A DNA stretch of 64,000 nt, taken from positions 160,031 to 224,030 of the forward strand of contig CAWIQE010000018.1 of assembly GCA_963838155.1 (NCBI GenBank). The letters run 5' to 3'. The number at the start of each line of letters is the position of its first letter. Position 1 is the first letter of the stretch. The notes below the pieces were generated by a model. The model was not told the DNA's origin, searched no databases, and saw nothing but the letters and a program-made list of their open reading frames with translations. Below, piece after piece: positions 27,205 to 36,382 of the stretch. The position numbers and the translations under genes were made by a program. The DNA comes from Pararhizobium_B sp963838155. Its GTDB lineage: Bacteria; Pseudomonadota; Alphaproteobacteria; Rhizobiales; Rhizobiaceae.

Positions 27205-28467
27205 ATGAGCGAATTCGACATCGCGGTGGTCGGCGGCGGATTGACAGGATCCCTCGCGGCCCTCGAACTGGCCCGGCAGGGTCGCTCCGTCGCCCTCGTC
27301 GCCCCGCGCTCCGGCGCGACCGACGGCCGGACCACGGCTTTGATGAAGCCCTCCCTCGAATTTCTCGAACGCCTCGGCCTCTGGGACGAGGTTTCCGCGG
27401 ATGCGGCGCCGCTGTCGACCATGCGAATCGTCGACGGGACGCGCCATCTCTTTCGTGCCCCCATCACCTCCTTCCATGCGGGCGAGATCGGCGAAGCCTA
27501 CTTCGCCTGCAACATCCCGAACGCGGTTCTGGTCGATGCGCTGTCGCGGGCCGTCGAGCGACAGGAAGGACTGACGATCTTCGACGCCTCCGTCCTCGAT
27601 GCCCGGGACCGCGGGAGCGACGTGGAGATCGAGCTCGACGACGGCAAGCGCCTCACGGTCCCGCTGGCCGTCGGTGCCGACGGCCGGAAGTCCGTCCTGC
27701 GAAGGGCCGCGGGAATCGGCGCGCGGCAGTGGCAGTATCCGCAGTCGGCCTTGGTCACGGCCTTTGCGCATCAGCGACCGCACGAGAACGTCTCGACGGA
27801 GTTCCATACGGAGGAAGGGCCCTTCACGCAGGTTCCCCTCCCCGGGAACCGCTCCAGTCTCGTCTGGGTGATGGCGCCCTCGAAGGCCGAGATCCTGGTT
27901 CGACTGGGACCCGAAAACCTCGCTGCCCGGATCGAGGAGCGGATGCAGTCGATGCTCGGCGAGGTCACGGTGGAAGCGCCTGCCCAGCGCTTTCCCCTCT
28001 CCGGCCTCCTGGCGCATGCCTTCGGCCGTGGCCGGATCGTGCTCGTCGGCGAGGCGGCCCACGCCTTTCCGCCGATCGGCGCGCAGGGGCTGAACCTCGC
28101 CTTTCGCGACGTCATGGCCCTTTCGGAATGCGTGGCGCGGCACGGTGCGTCGGATGCCGCCTTGTCCAACGTCGCGGCCGTCTACGACCGGGCGCGCCGG
28201 GTGGATGTCACCAGCCGGACCTTCGCCGTCGACCTCCTGAACCGCAGCCTGCTCAGCACCTTCCTGCCCGTCCAGCTCCTTCGCGCGGGCGGATTGACCG
28301 TCCTTGGACGGGCGGCCCCGCTCAGGGGCGTCTTCATGCGGGAGGGAATGCGGCCCGGCGACGCCTTCCGCGGCCTGGTCGCCGATCTGCGCGAGGGCCT
28401 GGGCGCTCGAGGGCGCGGACGGTCCATGAGCGAGGGGACGTACCCAGCCGGGCACACCCGGAAATAG
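27205..28467 (+). CDS. UbiH/UbiF/COQ6-family FAD-dependent monooxygenase
   Basis: 420 residues. The FAD-binding start (FDIAVVGGGLTGSLAALELARQG), a short mid-protein DG motif (VGADGRKSVLRR) and the GRIVLVGEAAHAFPPIGAQG motif identify an aromatic-ring hydroxylase of the ubiquinone group. It probably hydroxylates the ubiquinone precursor ring, but which carbon cannot be deduced. The gene is divergent from pcs and followed by hspQ after about 47 bases. Confidence 0.88.
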   Translation: MSEFDIAVVGGGLTGSLAALELARQGRSVALVAPRSGATDGRTTALMKPSLEFLERLGLWDEVSADAAPLSTMRIVDGTRHLFRAPITSFHAGEIGEAYFACNIPNAVLVDALSRAVERQEGLTIFDASVLDARDRGSDVEIELDDGKRLTVPLAVGADGRKSVLRRAAGIGARQWQYPQSALVTAFAHQRPHENVSTEFHTEEGPFTQVPLPGNRSSLVWVMAPSKAEILVRLGPENLAARIEERMQSMLGEVTVEAPAQRFPLSGLLAHAFGRGRIVLVGEAAHAFPPIGAQGLNLAFRDVMALSECVARHGASDAALSNVAAVYDRARRVDVTSRTFAVDLLNRSLLSTFLPVQLLRAGGLTVLGRAAPLRGVFMREGMRPGDAFRGLVADLREGLGARGRGRSMSEGTYPAGHTRK

Positions 28468-28514
28468 ATATTGATTTTCTGCGCCCTTATATCCAAGTTC
28501 TGCAGGAAAAGGTA

Positions 28515-28850
28515 ATGGATATGAAAGCCCGCAGCGCGAAGTTCCAGATCGGCCAGGTGGTTCGCCACCGCATCTACCCCTTCAGGGGCGTGATCTTCGA
28601 CGTCGATCCGGAATACGACAACACCGAGGAATGGTGGGACTCGATTCCGGAGGACGTGCGTCCCCACAAGGATCAGCCGTTCTATCACCTGTTCGCCGAG
28701 AACGACGAGACCGAGTACGTAGCCTACGTTTCGGAGCAGAACCTGGTGGTGGACGACAGCGGACAGCCCGTTCGTCACCCGCAGATCGGCGAGATCTTCG
28801 ACGAATTCGACAAGGGTGTCTACCGCACCCGGGAACGCATCGGCCACTGA
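28515..28850 (+). CDS. hspQ: Heat shock protein HspQ
   Basis: 111 residues from the ATG at 28515, preceded by AGGAAAAGG. HspQ (hemimethylated DNA-binding/YccV-like fold) is known in enterobacteria as a Lon specificity factor. Typical sequences are KFQIGQVVRHRIYPFRGVIFDVDP, EEWWDSIPEDVRPHKDQPFYHL and a C-terminal GEIFDEFDKGVY. It is followed by a strong bidirectional terminator. The short spacer upstream is AT-rich, so the gene may have its own promoter; I cannot assign a sigma factor. Confidence 0.93.
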   Translation: MDMKARSAKFQIGQVVRHRIYPFRGVIFDVDPEYDNTEEWWDSIPEDVRPHKDQPFYHLFAENDETEYVAYVSEQNLVVDDSGQPVRHPQIGEIFDEFDKGVYRTRERIGH

Positions 28851-28867
28851 ACCGACCCCATTCAGAC

Positions 28868-28907
28868 AAAAGGCCCGGAGCGCGACCGAACGCGCTCCGG
28901 GCCTTTT
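28868..28907. terminator. Strong bidirectional terminator between hspQ and ialB
   Basis: A perfect 13-bp GC-rich stem (GGCCCGGAGCGCG and its complement) with a 6-base loop is flanked by AAAA on the left and TTTT on the right, serving both converging genes. Confidence 0.92.
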
Positions 28908-28935
28908 GATGTCGCAAGCCCCGAGGGGCCCGGAA

Positions 28936-29598
28936 TCACTTTTTGGACTTCGCCTTCTCCTGGGCTGCTTCCAGCTTCTTGCGCGCTTCCTCGGCCTTCT
29001 TCTGCATCTGCTCCTGCAGCAGCTTCTGGCGCTGCTGGAGATCGGACTGCTTCATCGGCGGTCCGTCGAAAGCGTCCGTGAATCCCTGCAGGGAGACCTT
29101 GATCGGATTGGGCTGACGCTGAAAATTCACAGACGTGAACGTAACTTCGCCGCCCTTCTTGAAGCTCGCGATCATCTGGTCGGTCAGCGGCACTTCCGCC
29201 ACGCACTTGTCCGGCATGCAGACCGCGTAGTCGAGCTTCTGCGTCTGCCCGGTGTCGATCTGCATGCCGATGCCCGGCTGGACCATGCGCGCGCTCGGAA
29301 CGGACACCTGCAGGAGCTTGCGGTTGACCTTGCCCTGAACCGTGATCAGGCCGACCGCCGTGATGAGCTGGCCGTTCGAGGCCGACACGAGGTTCTGGAC
29401 GATGCAGACGTCGTTGTCCGCCTGCTTCGTGCACGCCTTGAACCAGCCCTTCGGAGGCTGCGCCGGCGCCCCTGAATCGGCTGCGGGCGCCTGGGCATTC
29501 GAATCCTGCGCAACGGCCGCGCCCGGCAGCATCGTCAGGCTCCCCCCGAGGAGCACCGAGAAAAGTGCGGCTGCGGCGGTTGATGTCTTCAAGGTCAT
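28936..29598 (-). CDS. Invasion-associated locus B (IalB) family exported protein
   Basis: 220 residues from the ATG at 29598. Signal peptide of about 30 residues (ending PGAAVAQ), an acidic/Pro-Ala spacer, then the IalB domain (GWFKACTKQADNDVCIVQNL ... YAVCMPDKCVAEVPL) with paired cysteines that probably form disulfides, and a highly charged Lys/Glu/Gln-rich C-terminal helix (about 180-220) likely to be a coiled coil. The family is periplasmic or outer-surface; it was named in Bartonella, but in free-living rhizobia its role is not established. It converges with hspQ. Confidence 0.88.
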   Translation of the reverse strand: MTLKTSTAAAALFSVLLGGSLTMLPGAAVAQDSNAQAPAADSGAPAQPPKGWFKACTKQADNDVCIVQNLVSASNGQLITAVGLITVQGKVNRKLLQVSVPSARMVQPGIGMQIDTGQTQKLDYAVCMPDKCVAEVPLTDQMIASFKKGGEVTFTSVNFQRQPNPIKVSLQGFTDAFDGPPMKQSDLQQRQKLLQEQMQKKAEEARKKLEAAQEKAKSKK

Positions 29599-29873
29599 GG
29601 TGATCTCGTTCTCCTGGCTTTTTCCGGAAAGATGTATTTTCGCGCCCGCGGCGCCAGTTTCAGCGGGTCCCGATTTTGCCCCTCCCTGTCGCCGAAATAC
29701 GGCATTTGCAAGACCCTCGAATTGGCCCCTGTTACAATGCCTGCGGCCGGATATCCAGTGCGTCCGCCGAATCGTCGCTTCTCCCCGGTCAAAAAAAGTG
29801 TCGCAGTGTCGCCGGCGGAGTGCCCGTGCTAGGTTCGACACCGATTCACCGTTCCGCACCGGTCCTTCCGCTC

Positions 29874-31703
29874 ATGAGCCTTTCGAGACTTCTTTTTTGT
29901 GCGCAGCTCGCCCTCGCTCTCGGCGCCGGCACGGCGCTGGCCGAACCGGTTTCCGGCATCGCGATGCACGGCGAACCGGCGCTGCCCGACAATTTCCAGC
30001 ATTTCGGATACGTCAATCCCCACGCCCCCAAGGGCGGCAAGATCTCCTACGGCGTCGTCGGCACCTTCGACAGCCTCAATCCCTTCATCCTGAAGAGCAT
30101 GCGGACGACCGCCCGCGGGCTTTGGGACCCGGAATTCGGACATCTGGTCTATGAAAGCCTCATGCAGCGGTCGGACGACGAGCCGTTCACGCTTTACGGG
30201 CTGCTGGCGAAGAACGTCGAGTGGGATGCCGACCGAACCTACATCCGCTTCGATCTCGATCCCGCCGCCCACTGGTCCGACGGCCGGCCGGTTACCGCCG
30301 ACGACGTCATATTCTCCTTCAGGCTCCTGAAGGAGAAAGGCCGGCCGCCGTTCAGCAACCGGCTGGACAACGTCAAGGACATCGAGAAGCTCGGCGAGCG
30401 CAGCGTCCGGTTCGACTTCAAGGACGGGTCCGACCGGGAACTGCCGCTGATCATCGCCGCCTATTCCCCCATCCTTCCCGAGCATGCGATCGACCGGAAC
30501 ACCTTCGACCGCTCGACGCTGAAGCCTCCGATCGGTTCCGGGCCCTACGTGATCTCCTCCGTCGATCCGGGGGAGCGCATCGTCTACAAGCGGGATCCGA
30601 ACTACTGGGGCCGAAACCTTCCGGTGAAGCGCGGCTTCGACAATTTCGGCGAGATCAGCGTCGAGTACTTCCTCTCGCAAAGCGCCCAGTTCGAGGCCTT
30701 CAAGAAGGGCGTCTTCGACGTCTATGCCGAAGGCAATCCCACCAAATGGGCGCGATCGTTCGATTTTCCCGCCGTGAGGAACGGCGACGTCGTGAAGGAA
30801 ACGTTCCAGGACCGGCTGCCGTCGGGCATGTACGGGTTCGTCTTCAACACCCGAAGGCCGATGTTCGCCGATCGGCGCGTGCGCCACGCCCTCGCCCTCG
30901 CCTTCGACTTCCAATGGGCCAACCGCAACCTCTTCGACGGCGCCTACACCCGGACCGAGGATTTCTGGCAGGGTTCCGATCTTTCCTGTCTCGGGATCTC
31001 CGCCGACGCCGCCGAACGGGCGCTTCTGAAGCCGTTCCCCGATGCGGTGCTGCCTTCCGTCATGGACGGCACCTATCGCCTGCCGGTCACCGACGGATCG
31101 GGGCGGGACCGCAAGGTCCTGCGCATGGCCTACGACCTGCTGCGCAAGGCCGGGTACCGCATCCAAGACGAGAAGATGGTCGATGCGAAGGGCCGGCAGC
31201 TTGCCTTCAACGTCATGACCCAGGATGCCGGACAGGAGAAGCTGGCGCTGGCCTATCAGCGCACGCTCGCGCTGCTCGGCATCTCCATGTCGGTGCGCAC
31301 GGTCGACGACGCGCAGTACCAGCAGCGCTCGCAGACCTTCGACTACGACATGATCATGAAGTCCTACTCCTCGTCGCTCTCGCCGGGTACGGAGCAGATC
31401 GGACGCTGGGCCTCCGCGTCCGCCAATGTCGAAGGAAGCTTCAACTATGCCGGGGCGCACGATCCAGCGATCGACGCGATGATCGACGCCATGCTCCACG
31501 CCCGTTCGCAGGCCGATTTCCGCGACGCCGTGCGCGCTCTCGATCGGGTGCTGGTTTCGGGATATTATGTCGTGCCGCTGTACCACGTCGACAAGCAATG
31601 GGTGGCGCACTGGAAGCATGTCGAACACCCGGCGAAGCAACCGCTATACGGCTACCAGCTCGAGACGTGGTGGGATGCCGGTGCCGGTGACGGGCAGGAC
31701 TAG
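29874..31703 (+). CDS. Extracellular solute-binding protein, family 5 (YejA/oligopeptide type)
   Basis: 609 residues from the ATG at 29874. Signal peptide about residues 1-24 (LALALGAGTALAEP). The mature start GIAMHGEPALPDNFQHFGYVNP followed by APKGGKISYGVVGTFDSLNPF is the hallmark of YejA-like binding proteins of peptide and microcin-C-type importers. The long family-5 fold is complete. No permease or ATPase genes are adjacent, so the protein must work with components encoded elsewhere. It is followed after 3 bases by a DsbA-like gene. Confidence 0.9.
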   Translation: MSLSRLLFCAQLALALGAGTALAEPVSGIAMHGEPALPDNFQHFGYVNPHAPKGGKISYGVVGTFDSLNPFILKSMRTTARGLWDPEFGHLVYESLMQRSDDEPFTLYGLLAKNVEWDADRTYIRFDLDPAAHWSDGRPVTADDVIFSFRLLKEKGRPPFSNRLDNVKDIEKLGERSVRFDFKDGSDRELPLIIAAYSPILPEHAIDRNTFDRSTLKPPIGSGPYVISSVDPGERIVYKRDPNYWGRNLPVKRGFDNFGEISVEYFLSQSAQFEAFKKGVFDVYAEGNPTKWARSFDFPAVRNGDVVKETFQDRLPSGMYGFVFNTRRPMFADRRVRHALALAFDFQWANRNLFDGAYTRTEDFWQGSDLSCLGISADAAERALLKPFPDAVLPSVMDGTYRLPVTDGSGRDRKVLRMAYDLLRKAGYRIQDEKMVDAKGRQLAFNVMTQDAGQEKLALAYQRTLALLGISMSVRTVDDAQYQQRSQTFDYDMIMKSYSSSLSPGTEQIGRWASASANVEGSFNYAGAHDPAIDAMIDAMLHARSQADFRDAVRALDRVLVSGYYVVPLYHVDKQWVAHWKHVEHPAKQPLYGYQLETWWDAGAGDGQD

Positions 31704-31706
31704 GCG

Positions 31707-32369
31707 ATGAGCAAGGTAACCGTCGACATCGTATCCGACGTGATGTGCCCCTGGTGCTACGTCGGTAAGAAGCGCTTCGAAAAGGCGCTGTCCGAGCTGG
31801 ACGGTTCGGTCGAGGTGGACGTTCGCTGGAGGCCCTTCCAGCTCGATCCGATGATCCCGGCGGAAGGCCGGAACAGGAAGGATTACCTGGAAGGCAAGTT
31901 CGGCAGCCTCGAGCAGGCCGATCGGGCCTACTCGGCCATCCGCGAGGCGGGTGCGGCCGAGGGCATTCCCTTCGACTTCGCCGCCATAGCGGTTTCCCCG
32001 AACACGCTCGACGCCCATCGTCTCATCCGGTGGGCCGCCTCCGCCGGCGACGGAATCCAGGACCGTCTCATCGACGGTCTCTTCCGCATGTATTTCACGC
32101 AGGGCCGGAACGTCGGCGATCCCGCCGTTCTTCTGGAGGCCGCCGAAGAGGCCGGCATGGACAGGAACGTCATCGCCGCGCTGCTCCACAGCGATGCCGA
32201 CCGGCCGGAAGTGATCGAGGAGATCGCCACCGCCCAGCGGATGGGAGTGACCGGGGTCCCCTGTTTCATCCTCGACGGGCGCTACGCCGTCATGGGAGCA
32301 CAGCCGGCGGACGCCATCGCCCGCGCGCTCGCCGACGTTTCCGCCGAAAAGGATCGCTCGGGCGCATAA
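31707..32369 (+). CDS. DsbA-family oxidoreductase, FrnE-like
   Basis: 220 residues. Thioredoxin-fold protein with an inserted helical domain; the active-site CPWC is at residues 14-17 (SDVMCPWCYVGKKRFE) and the cis-proline loop GVTGVPCFILDG near residue 180 carries an additional Cys. No signal peptide, so it is cytoplasmic like FrnE/YwbO proteins. FrnE relatives are linked to oxidative-stress tolerance and disulfide isomerisation. The 3-base spacing suggests cotranscription with the binding-protein gene. Confidence 0.88.
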   Translation: MSKVTVDIVSDVMCPWCYVGKKRFEKALSELDGSVEVDVRWRPFQLDPMIPAEGRNRKDYLEGKFGSLEQADRAYSAIREAGAAEGIPFDFAAIAVSPNTLDAHRLIRWAASAGDGIQDRLIDGLFRMYFTQGRNVGDPAVLLEAAEEAGMDRNVIAALLHSDADRPEVIEEIATAQRMGVTGVPCFILDGRYAVMGAQPADAIARALADVSAEKDRSGA

Positions 32370-32410
32370 CGGAACTCCGGCCCTCTCGCCAGAGCGCCCC
32401 CGCTCTTAAC

Positions 32411-32487
32411 GGACTCGCGGACTTGGCCCTACCTCATTGTTTCTACGCGGTTCTGGACCATTTCCACTTTCCTTGGAAGCGCTCTAG
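32411..32487 (-). repeat. Dispersed intergenic repeat, copy abutting mfd
   Basis: Read on the minus strand this is TAGAGCGCTTCC, then AAAGTGGAAA, GTAGAAACAATGAGGTAG and GTCCGCGAG, matching the copies at 46548-46646 and 47255-47360 in order. The stop codon of mfd (TAG, 32484-32486) is the first TAG of the repeat, so the repeat sits exactly at the end of that gene. Confidence 0.8.
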
Positions 32488-35400
32488 GAAGCCGCGGCGA
32501 GGTCCGCCAGCTGGGTCATGATCACGCCGGCTCCGGCAAGACGCTTCTCCGCGGTCGGCAGGTCGCGCGAGAAGACGATGCTCTGGTCCGGCCGGATCTT
32601 CGCCATCGTTCCCTGCTTGGCGATGAAGCCGACGAGGGCAGCAGGGTTGGGGAATTCGCGGTTGCGGAACTGCACGACGATACCCTTCGGCCCCGCGTCG
32701 AGCTTTTCGACATTGGCCCTGCGGCACAGCGCCTTGATGTAGACGATCTTGAGCAGATGCTGGACTTCGGTCGGCAGCGGCCCGAAACGGTCGATCAGCT
32801 CCGCGCCGAACCCGTCGATGGCGCCGATATCGGTGATGTCGCCGAGCCGCCGATAGAGTCCCATGCGCAGGTTCAGGTCCGGCACGTAGTCTTCCGGGAT
32901 CATGACCGGTGTCCCCACCATGATCTGCGGCGACCAGCCCGTATCGATCGCTTCCTCGTCTCCCTTGAGTTCGGCCACGGCCTCCTCCAGCATGTGCTGG
33001 TAGAGCTCGAAGCCGACTTCCTTGATATGCCCCGACTGCTCCTCTCCGAGGAGGTTTCCCGCGCCGCGGATATCGAGATCGTGGCTGGCCAGCTGGAAGC
33101 CCGCACCGAGCGTGTCGAGCGACTGCAGCACCTTCAGCCGCCTGTCGGCCGTCTGCGTCAACATCCGGTTCGCCGGCAGCGTGAAGAGCGCGAAGGCGCG
33201 CGCTTTCGAGCGCCCGACCCGACCGCGAAGCTGGTAGAGCTGGGCCAGTCCGAACATGTCCGACCGATGGACGATCAAGGTGTTGGCGGTCGGCACGTCC
33301 AGGCCCGATTCGACGATCGTCGTCGAAAGCAGCACGTCGTATTTGCCGTCGTAGAAGGCGTTCATGATGTCGTCGAGCTCGCCGGCGGCCATCTGCCCGT
33401 GGGCGACGGCGAACTTCAGTTCCGGCACGTCTGAACGGAGGAAGGCCTCGACGTCGGCGAGGTCGGAAATCCGCGGACAGACATAGAAACTCTGCCCGCC
33501 GCGATAGTGCTCGCGCAACAGGGTTTCGCGGATGACGAGCCCGTCGAAGGGCGAGATGAACGTGCGCACCGCCATGCGGTCGACCGGCGGCGTGGTGATC
33601 AGCGAGAGCTCCCGGACGCCGGTCATCGCAAGCTGCAGCGTGCGCGGGATCGGCGTGGCCGACAGCGTCAGCACGTGGACGTCGCTCTTGAGTTCCTTCA
33701 GGCGCTCCTTGTGCTTCACCCCGAAATGCTGCTCCTCGTCGATGATCAGCAGGCCGAGATTTGCGAACCGCATGGACGAGCCGAGCAGCGCATGCGTTCC
33801 GATGACGATGTCGGCCTTTCCCTCGGCGGCCTCCCTCTTCGTCGTCGCCAGTTCCTTCGACCCGACGAGCCTCGACGCCTGCCCTATGCGGACAGGCAGC
33901 CCGCGGAACCGGTCGACGAAGGTCTTGTAGTGCTGGCGCGCAAGCAGCGTCGTCGGGACGACGACGGCGACCTGCACCCCGTTCATGGCGGCCAGAAACG
34001 CCGCCCGCAGCGCCACCTCGGTCTTGCCGAAGCCGACGTCGCCGCAGACAAGGCGGTCCATCGGCTTGCCGTCGGCGAGATCCGCCCTCACCGCCTCGAT
34101 GGCGCTCATCTGGTCCTCGGTTTCGTCATAGGGAAACCGTGCGGCAAACTCGTCGTAAAGCCCGTCCGGGGCCTGGAGCACCGCCGCCTGCCGGGTCGTG
34201 CGCTCCGCTGCTATGCGGATGAGTTCGCCGGCCATGTCGAGAAGGCGCTTCTTCAGCTTGGCCTTTCGCGCCTGCCACGCCACGCCGCCGAGCTTGTCGA
34301 GTTGCGCCTCGGTCGCCTCCGACCCGTAGCGCGAAAGCAGTTCGATGTTCTCGACCGGGAGGTACAGCTTCGCGTTCTCGGCGTACAACAGCTCCAGGCA
34401 GGCATGCGGCGCTCCCGCCGCCTCGATCGTCCGCAGCCCCAGGAACTTGCCGATGCCGTGCTCGGCGTGGACGACGACGCTGCCCTCCTCCAGGCCGGCC
34501 ACCTCGGATATGAAGTCCGCGCCGCGTTTCTTGCGCCGCCCGCGGCGCACCATCCGGTCGCCGAGGATATCCTGTTCGCCGATGACGCAGAGGTTGGAGG
34601 TCTCGAATCCGTTCTCGACCGACAGCACCGCCGCGGCGACCACCCCCGTCTCGAGCTTGTCGATCTCCGACAGGCGCTCCACGGTCCGGACGCGCTCCAG
34701 CCCGTGTTCGGCGAGGACCTGGAGCATGCGGTCGAGCGCACCGCCGGACCAGGCCGTGACCAGGACGCGGCTGTTGCCGCGCCGTTCGCCGATGTGGGCG
34801 ACGACCTTGTCGAAGACGTTCGCGCGCCCCCCCTCGCCCGCCTCCACTTGCGTCCCGGCCCAGCGCGGCCCCGGACGGGCGTCGAGCGTAACGACCTTTC
34901 CGCCCGCACCCTCCTTCTCCGCAAAGGGCGAGAACCGGAGCGCATGGCGCCGGTCGAGCTCGTCCGAAAAGAAGTCGGCGTCGAGGTAGAGCTGCTCCGT
35001 CGGAACGGGCTTGTAGGGCGTGCCCTGCCCGGCCCCGCTGCTCTCCATGGCCTCCCGGCGGGCTTCGTAGTGATCGCGTACGAGCTTGGCACGCTCCGTC
35101 GCGGCCTCGCGGGCCAGATGGTCCGTGACGAAACTGAAGCCTTCGAGGTAATCGAAGGCGGTTTCGAGCTTCTCGTAGAACAGCGGAAGCCAGTGCTCCA
35201 TGCCGGCATATCGCCTGCCCTCGCTGACCGCCTGGTAGAGCGCATCGTCGCGTGTCGCGGCGCCGAAGAGTGTCAGATAGTTGCGGCGGAACCGGCTGAT
35301 CGTCTCGTCGGTCAGCGTCACTTCGCTCATCGCGTTGAGGGCAAGCGTCTGTCCCTGGCGGGTCGTTCGCTGCGACACCGGATCGAACGAGCGAACGGTT

Positions 35401-35981
35401 TCCAGGGTGTCGCCGAAGAAGTCGAGGCGCAGCGGCTCCTCGCTGCCGGGGACGAAAACGTCGAGAATGCCGCCGCGGACCGCGAATTCCCCGACCTCGC
35501 GAACCGTAGGCACCCGCTCGAAGCCGTTGAGGGCGAGACGCGCGGCGATATCCTCCATCGCCACCCGGCTGCCGGCCTTGGCCGAGAAAGCCATCGACGC
35601 GAGCACGTCGCGCGGCGGCAGCTTCTGCAGGAAGGCATTCACCGAGACGAGGACGATGGCCGGATGGGGGGCCTGCCGGTGGGCCATCAACCCGCTCAGC
35701 GCCGAAAGCCTGCGCGCCGCCGCCTCCGGACTGGGCGAGACCCGATCGTAGGGAAGGCAATCCCAGCCCGGCAGGGACAACACCGGAATGTCGGGGGCGA
35801 CGAAACCGAGCATCTGTTCCAGGTCGAGCATGTGCTGCCCGTCCGATACGACGTGGGCGATCGGCCGGCCGGCTCTCGCCATCTCGGCAAGCAGGAACGG
35901 CTCCACGCCCGCCGGCACGTTGGCGAGCGTCGTCGGCCCGGACAGCCGATTGAAGAGGTCGGGCGGAAATCCTTCAATCAT
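32484..35981 (-). CDS. mfd: Transcription-repair coupling factor
   Basis: 1165 residues. ATP-dependent translocase that removes RNA polymerase stalled at DNA damage and recruits UvrA. The plan is standard: UvrB-homology module at the N-terminus, RNA-polymerase-interacting CarD-like domain (DFISEVAGLEEGSVVVHAEHGIGKFLGL), RecG-like helicase with Walker A GDVGFGKTE and DEEQ box IDEEQHFGVKHKERL, and a C-terminal TRCF domain. The ATG overlaps the stop of sdhE by 4 bases. The stop codon lies in a dispersed repeat. Confidence 0.97.
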   Translation of the reverse strand: MIEGFPPDLFNRLSGPTTLANVPAGVEPFLLAEMARAGRPIAHVVSDGQHMLDLEQMLGFVAPDIPVLSLPGWDCLPYDRVSPSPEAAARRLSALSGLMAHRQAPHPAIVLVSVNAFLQKLPPRDVLASMAFSAKAGSRVAMEDIAARLALNGFERVPTVREVGEFAVRGGILDVFVPGSEEPLRLDFFGDTLETVRSFDPVSQRTTRQGQTLALNAMSEVTLTDETISRFRRNYLTLFGAATRDDALYQAVSEGRRYAGMEHWLPLFYEKLETAFDYLEGFSFVTDHLAREAATERAKLVRDHYEARREAMESSGAGQGTPYKPVPTEQLYLDADFFSDELDRRHALRFSPFAEKEGAGGKVVTLDARPGPRWAGTQVEAGEGGRANVFDKVVAHIGERRGNSRVLVTAWSGGALDRMLQVLAEHGLERVRTVERLSEIDKLETGVVAAAVLSVENGFETSNLCVIGEQDILGDRMVRRGRRKKRGADFISEVAGLEEGSVVVHAEHGIGKFLGLRTIEAAGAPHACLELLYAENAKLYLPVENIELLSRYGSEATEAQLDKLGGVAWQARKAKLKKRLLDMAGELIRIAAERTTRQAAVLQAPDGLYDEFAARFPYDETEDQMSAIEAVRADLADGKPMDRLVCGDVGFGKTEVALRAAFLAAMNGVQVAVVVPTTLLARQHYKTFVDRFRGLPVRIGQASRLVGSKELATTKREAAEGKADIVIGTHALLGSSMRFANLGLLIIDEEQHFGVKHKERLKELKSDVHVLTLSATPIPRTLQLAMTGVRELSLITTPPVDRMAVRTFISPFDGLVIRETLLREHYRGGQSFYVCPRISDLADVEAFLRSDVPELKFAVAHGQMAAGELDDIMNAFYDGKYDVLLSTTIVESGLDVPTANTLIVHRSDMFGLAQLYQLRGRVGRSKARAFALFTLPANRMLTQTADRRLKVLQSLDTLGAGFQLASHDLDIRGAGNLLGEEQSGHIKEVGFELYQHMLEEAVAELKGDEEAIDTGWSPQIMVGTPVMIPEDYVPDLNLRMGLYRRLGDITDIGAIDGFGAELIDRFGPLPTEVQHLLKIVYIKALCRRANVEKLDAGPKGIVVQFRNREFPNPAALVGFIAKQGTMAKIRPDQSIVFSRDLPTAEKRLAGAGVIMTQLADLAAAS

Positions 35982-36292
35982 CTTGTATCGATCGTTTTCT
36001 TGCCGATGGGCGAAAAGTTCGGACGGAACGCCGCGATCCGGTGGAACAGCGGCGTATCGAAGGCGGCCGGAACCGGCTGCTCGCCGGTCACCCATTTGAT
36101 GAGGTCGGCGTCCTGCACGTCCATCAGCTGCTCGAACGCCGCCAGGTCCGTCTCCCCGAGCGCCTCGATTTCCGCATCGGCAAAACCGCCCATCAGGAGA
36201 TCCATCTCGCGCAGGCCGCGGTGCCAGGCGCGGAACAGGATGCGCCTGCGCCGCACATCGAGATCGGCGCTCGTGCGTGTCGTGCCTGTCAT
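35978..36292 (-). CDS. sdhE: SdhE/SDHAF2-type succinate dehydrogenase assembly factor
   Basis: 104 residues. Small helical protein needed for covalent attachment of FAD to succinate dehydrogenase. The diagnostic stretch is RRRILFRAWHRGLREMDLLMGGF (containing the RGxxE motif), then a typical AFEQLMDVQDADLIKWVTG. It overlaps mfd by 4 bases (ATGA) and is divergent from recG across 90 bases; the sdhE-mfd pairing is common in rhizobia. Confidence 0.92.
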   Translation of the reverse strand: MTGTTRTSADLDVRRRRILFRAWHRGLREMDLLMGGFADAEIEALGETDLAAFEQLMDVQDADLIKWVTGEQPVPAAFDTPLFHRIAAFRPNFSPIGKKTIDTR

Positions 36293-36382
36293 CGAATCCT
36301 TCCTGTTGATGGGCCTCTATATCGAAGCGGGCAGCCCTTGTCAGCCTTGCCAGGGCCATGCCGGTCGACGCATTGTCGCCGC

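Noticed and set aside
28468..28514. Heat-shock (RpoH) promoter before hspQ
   Set aside because: The CCTTATAT-like -10 has no matching -35 at suitable spacing; not strong enough to call.
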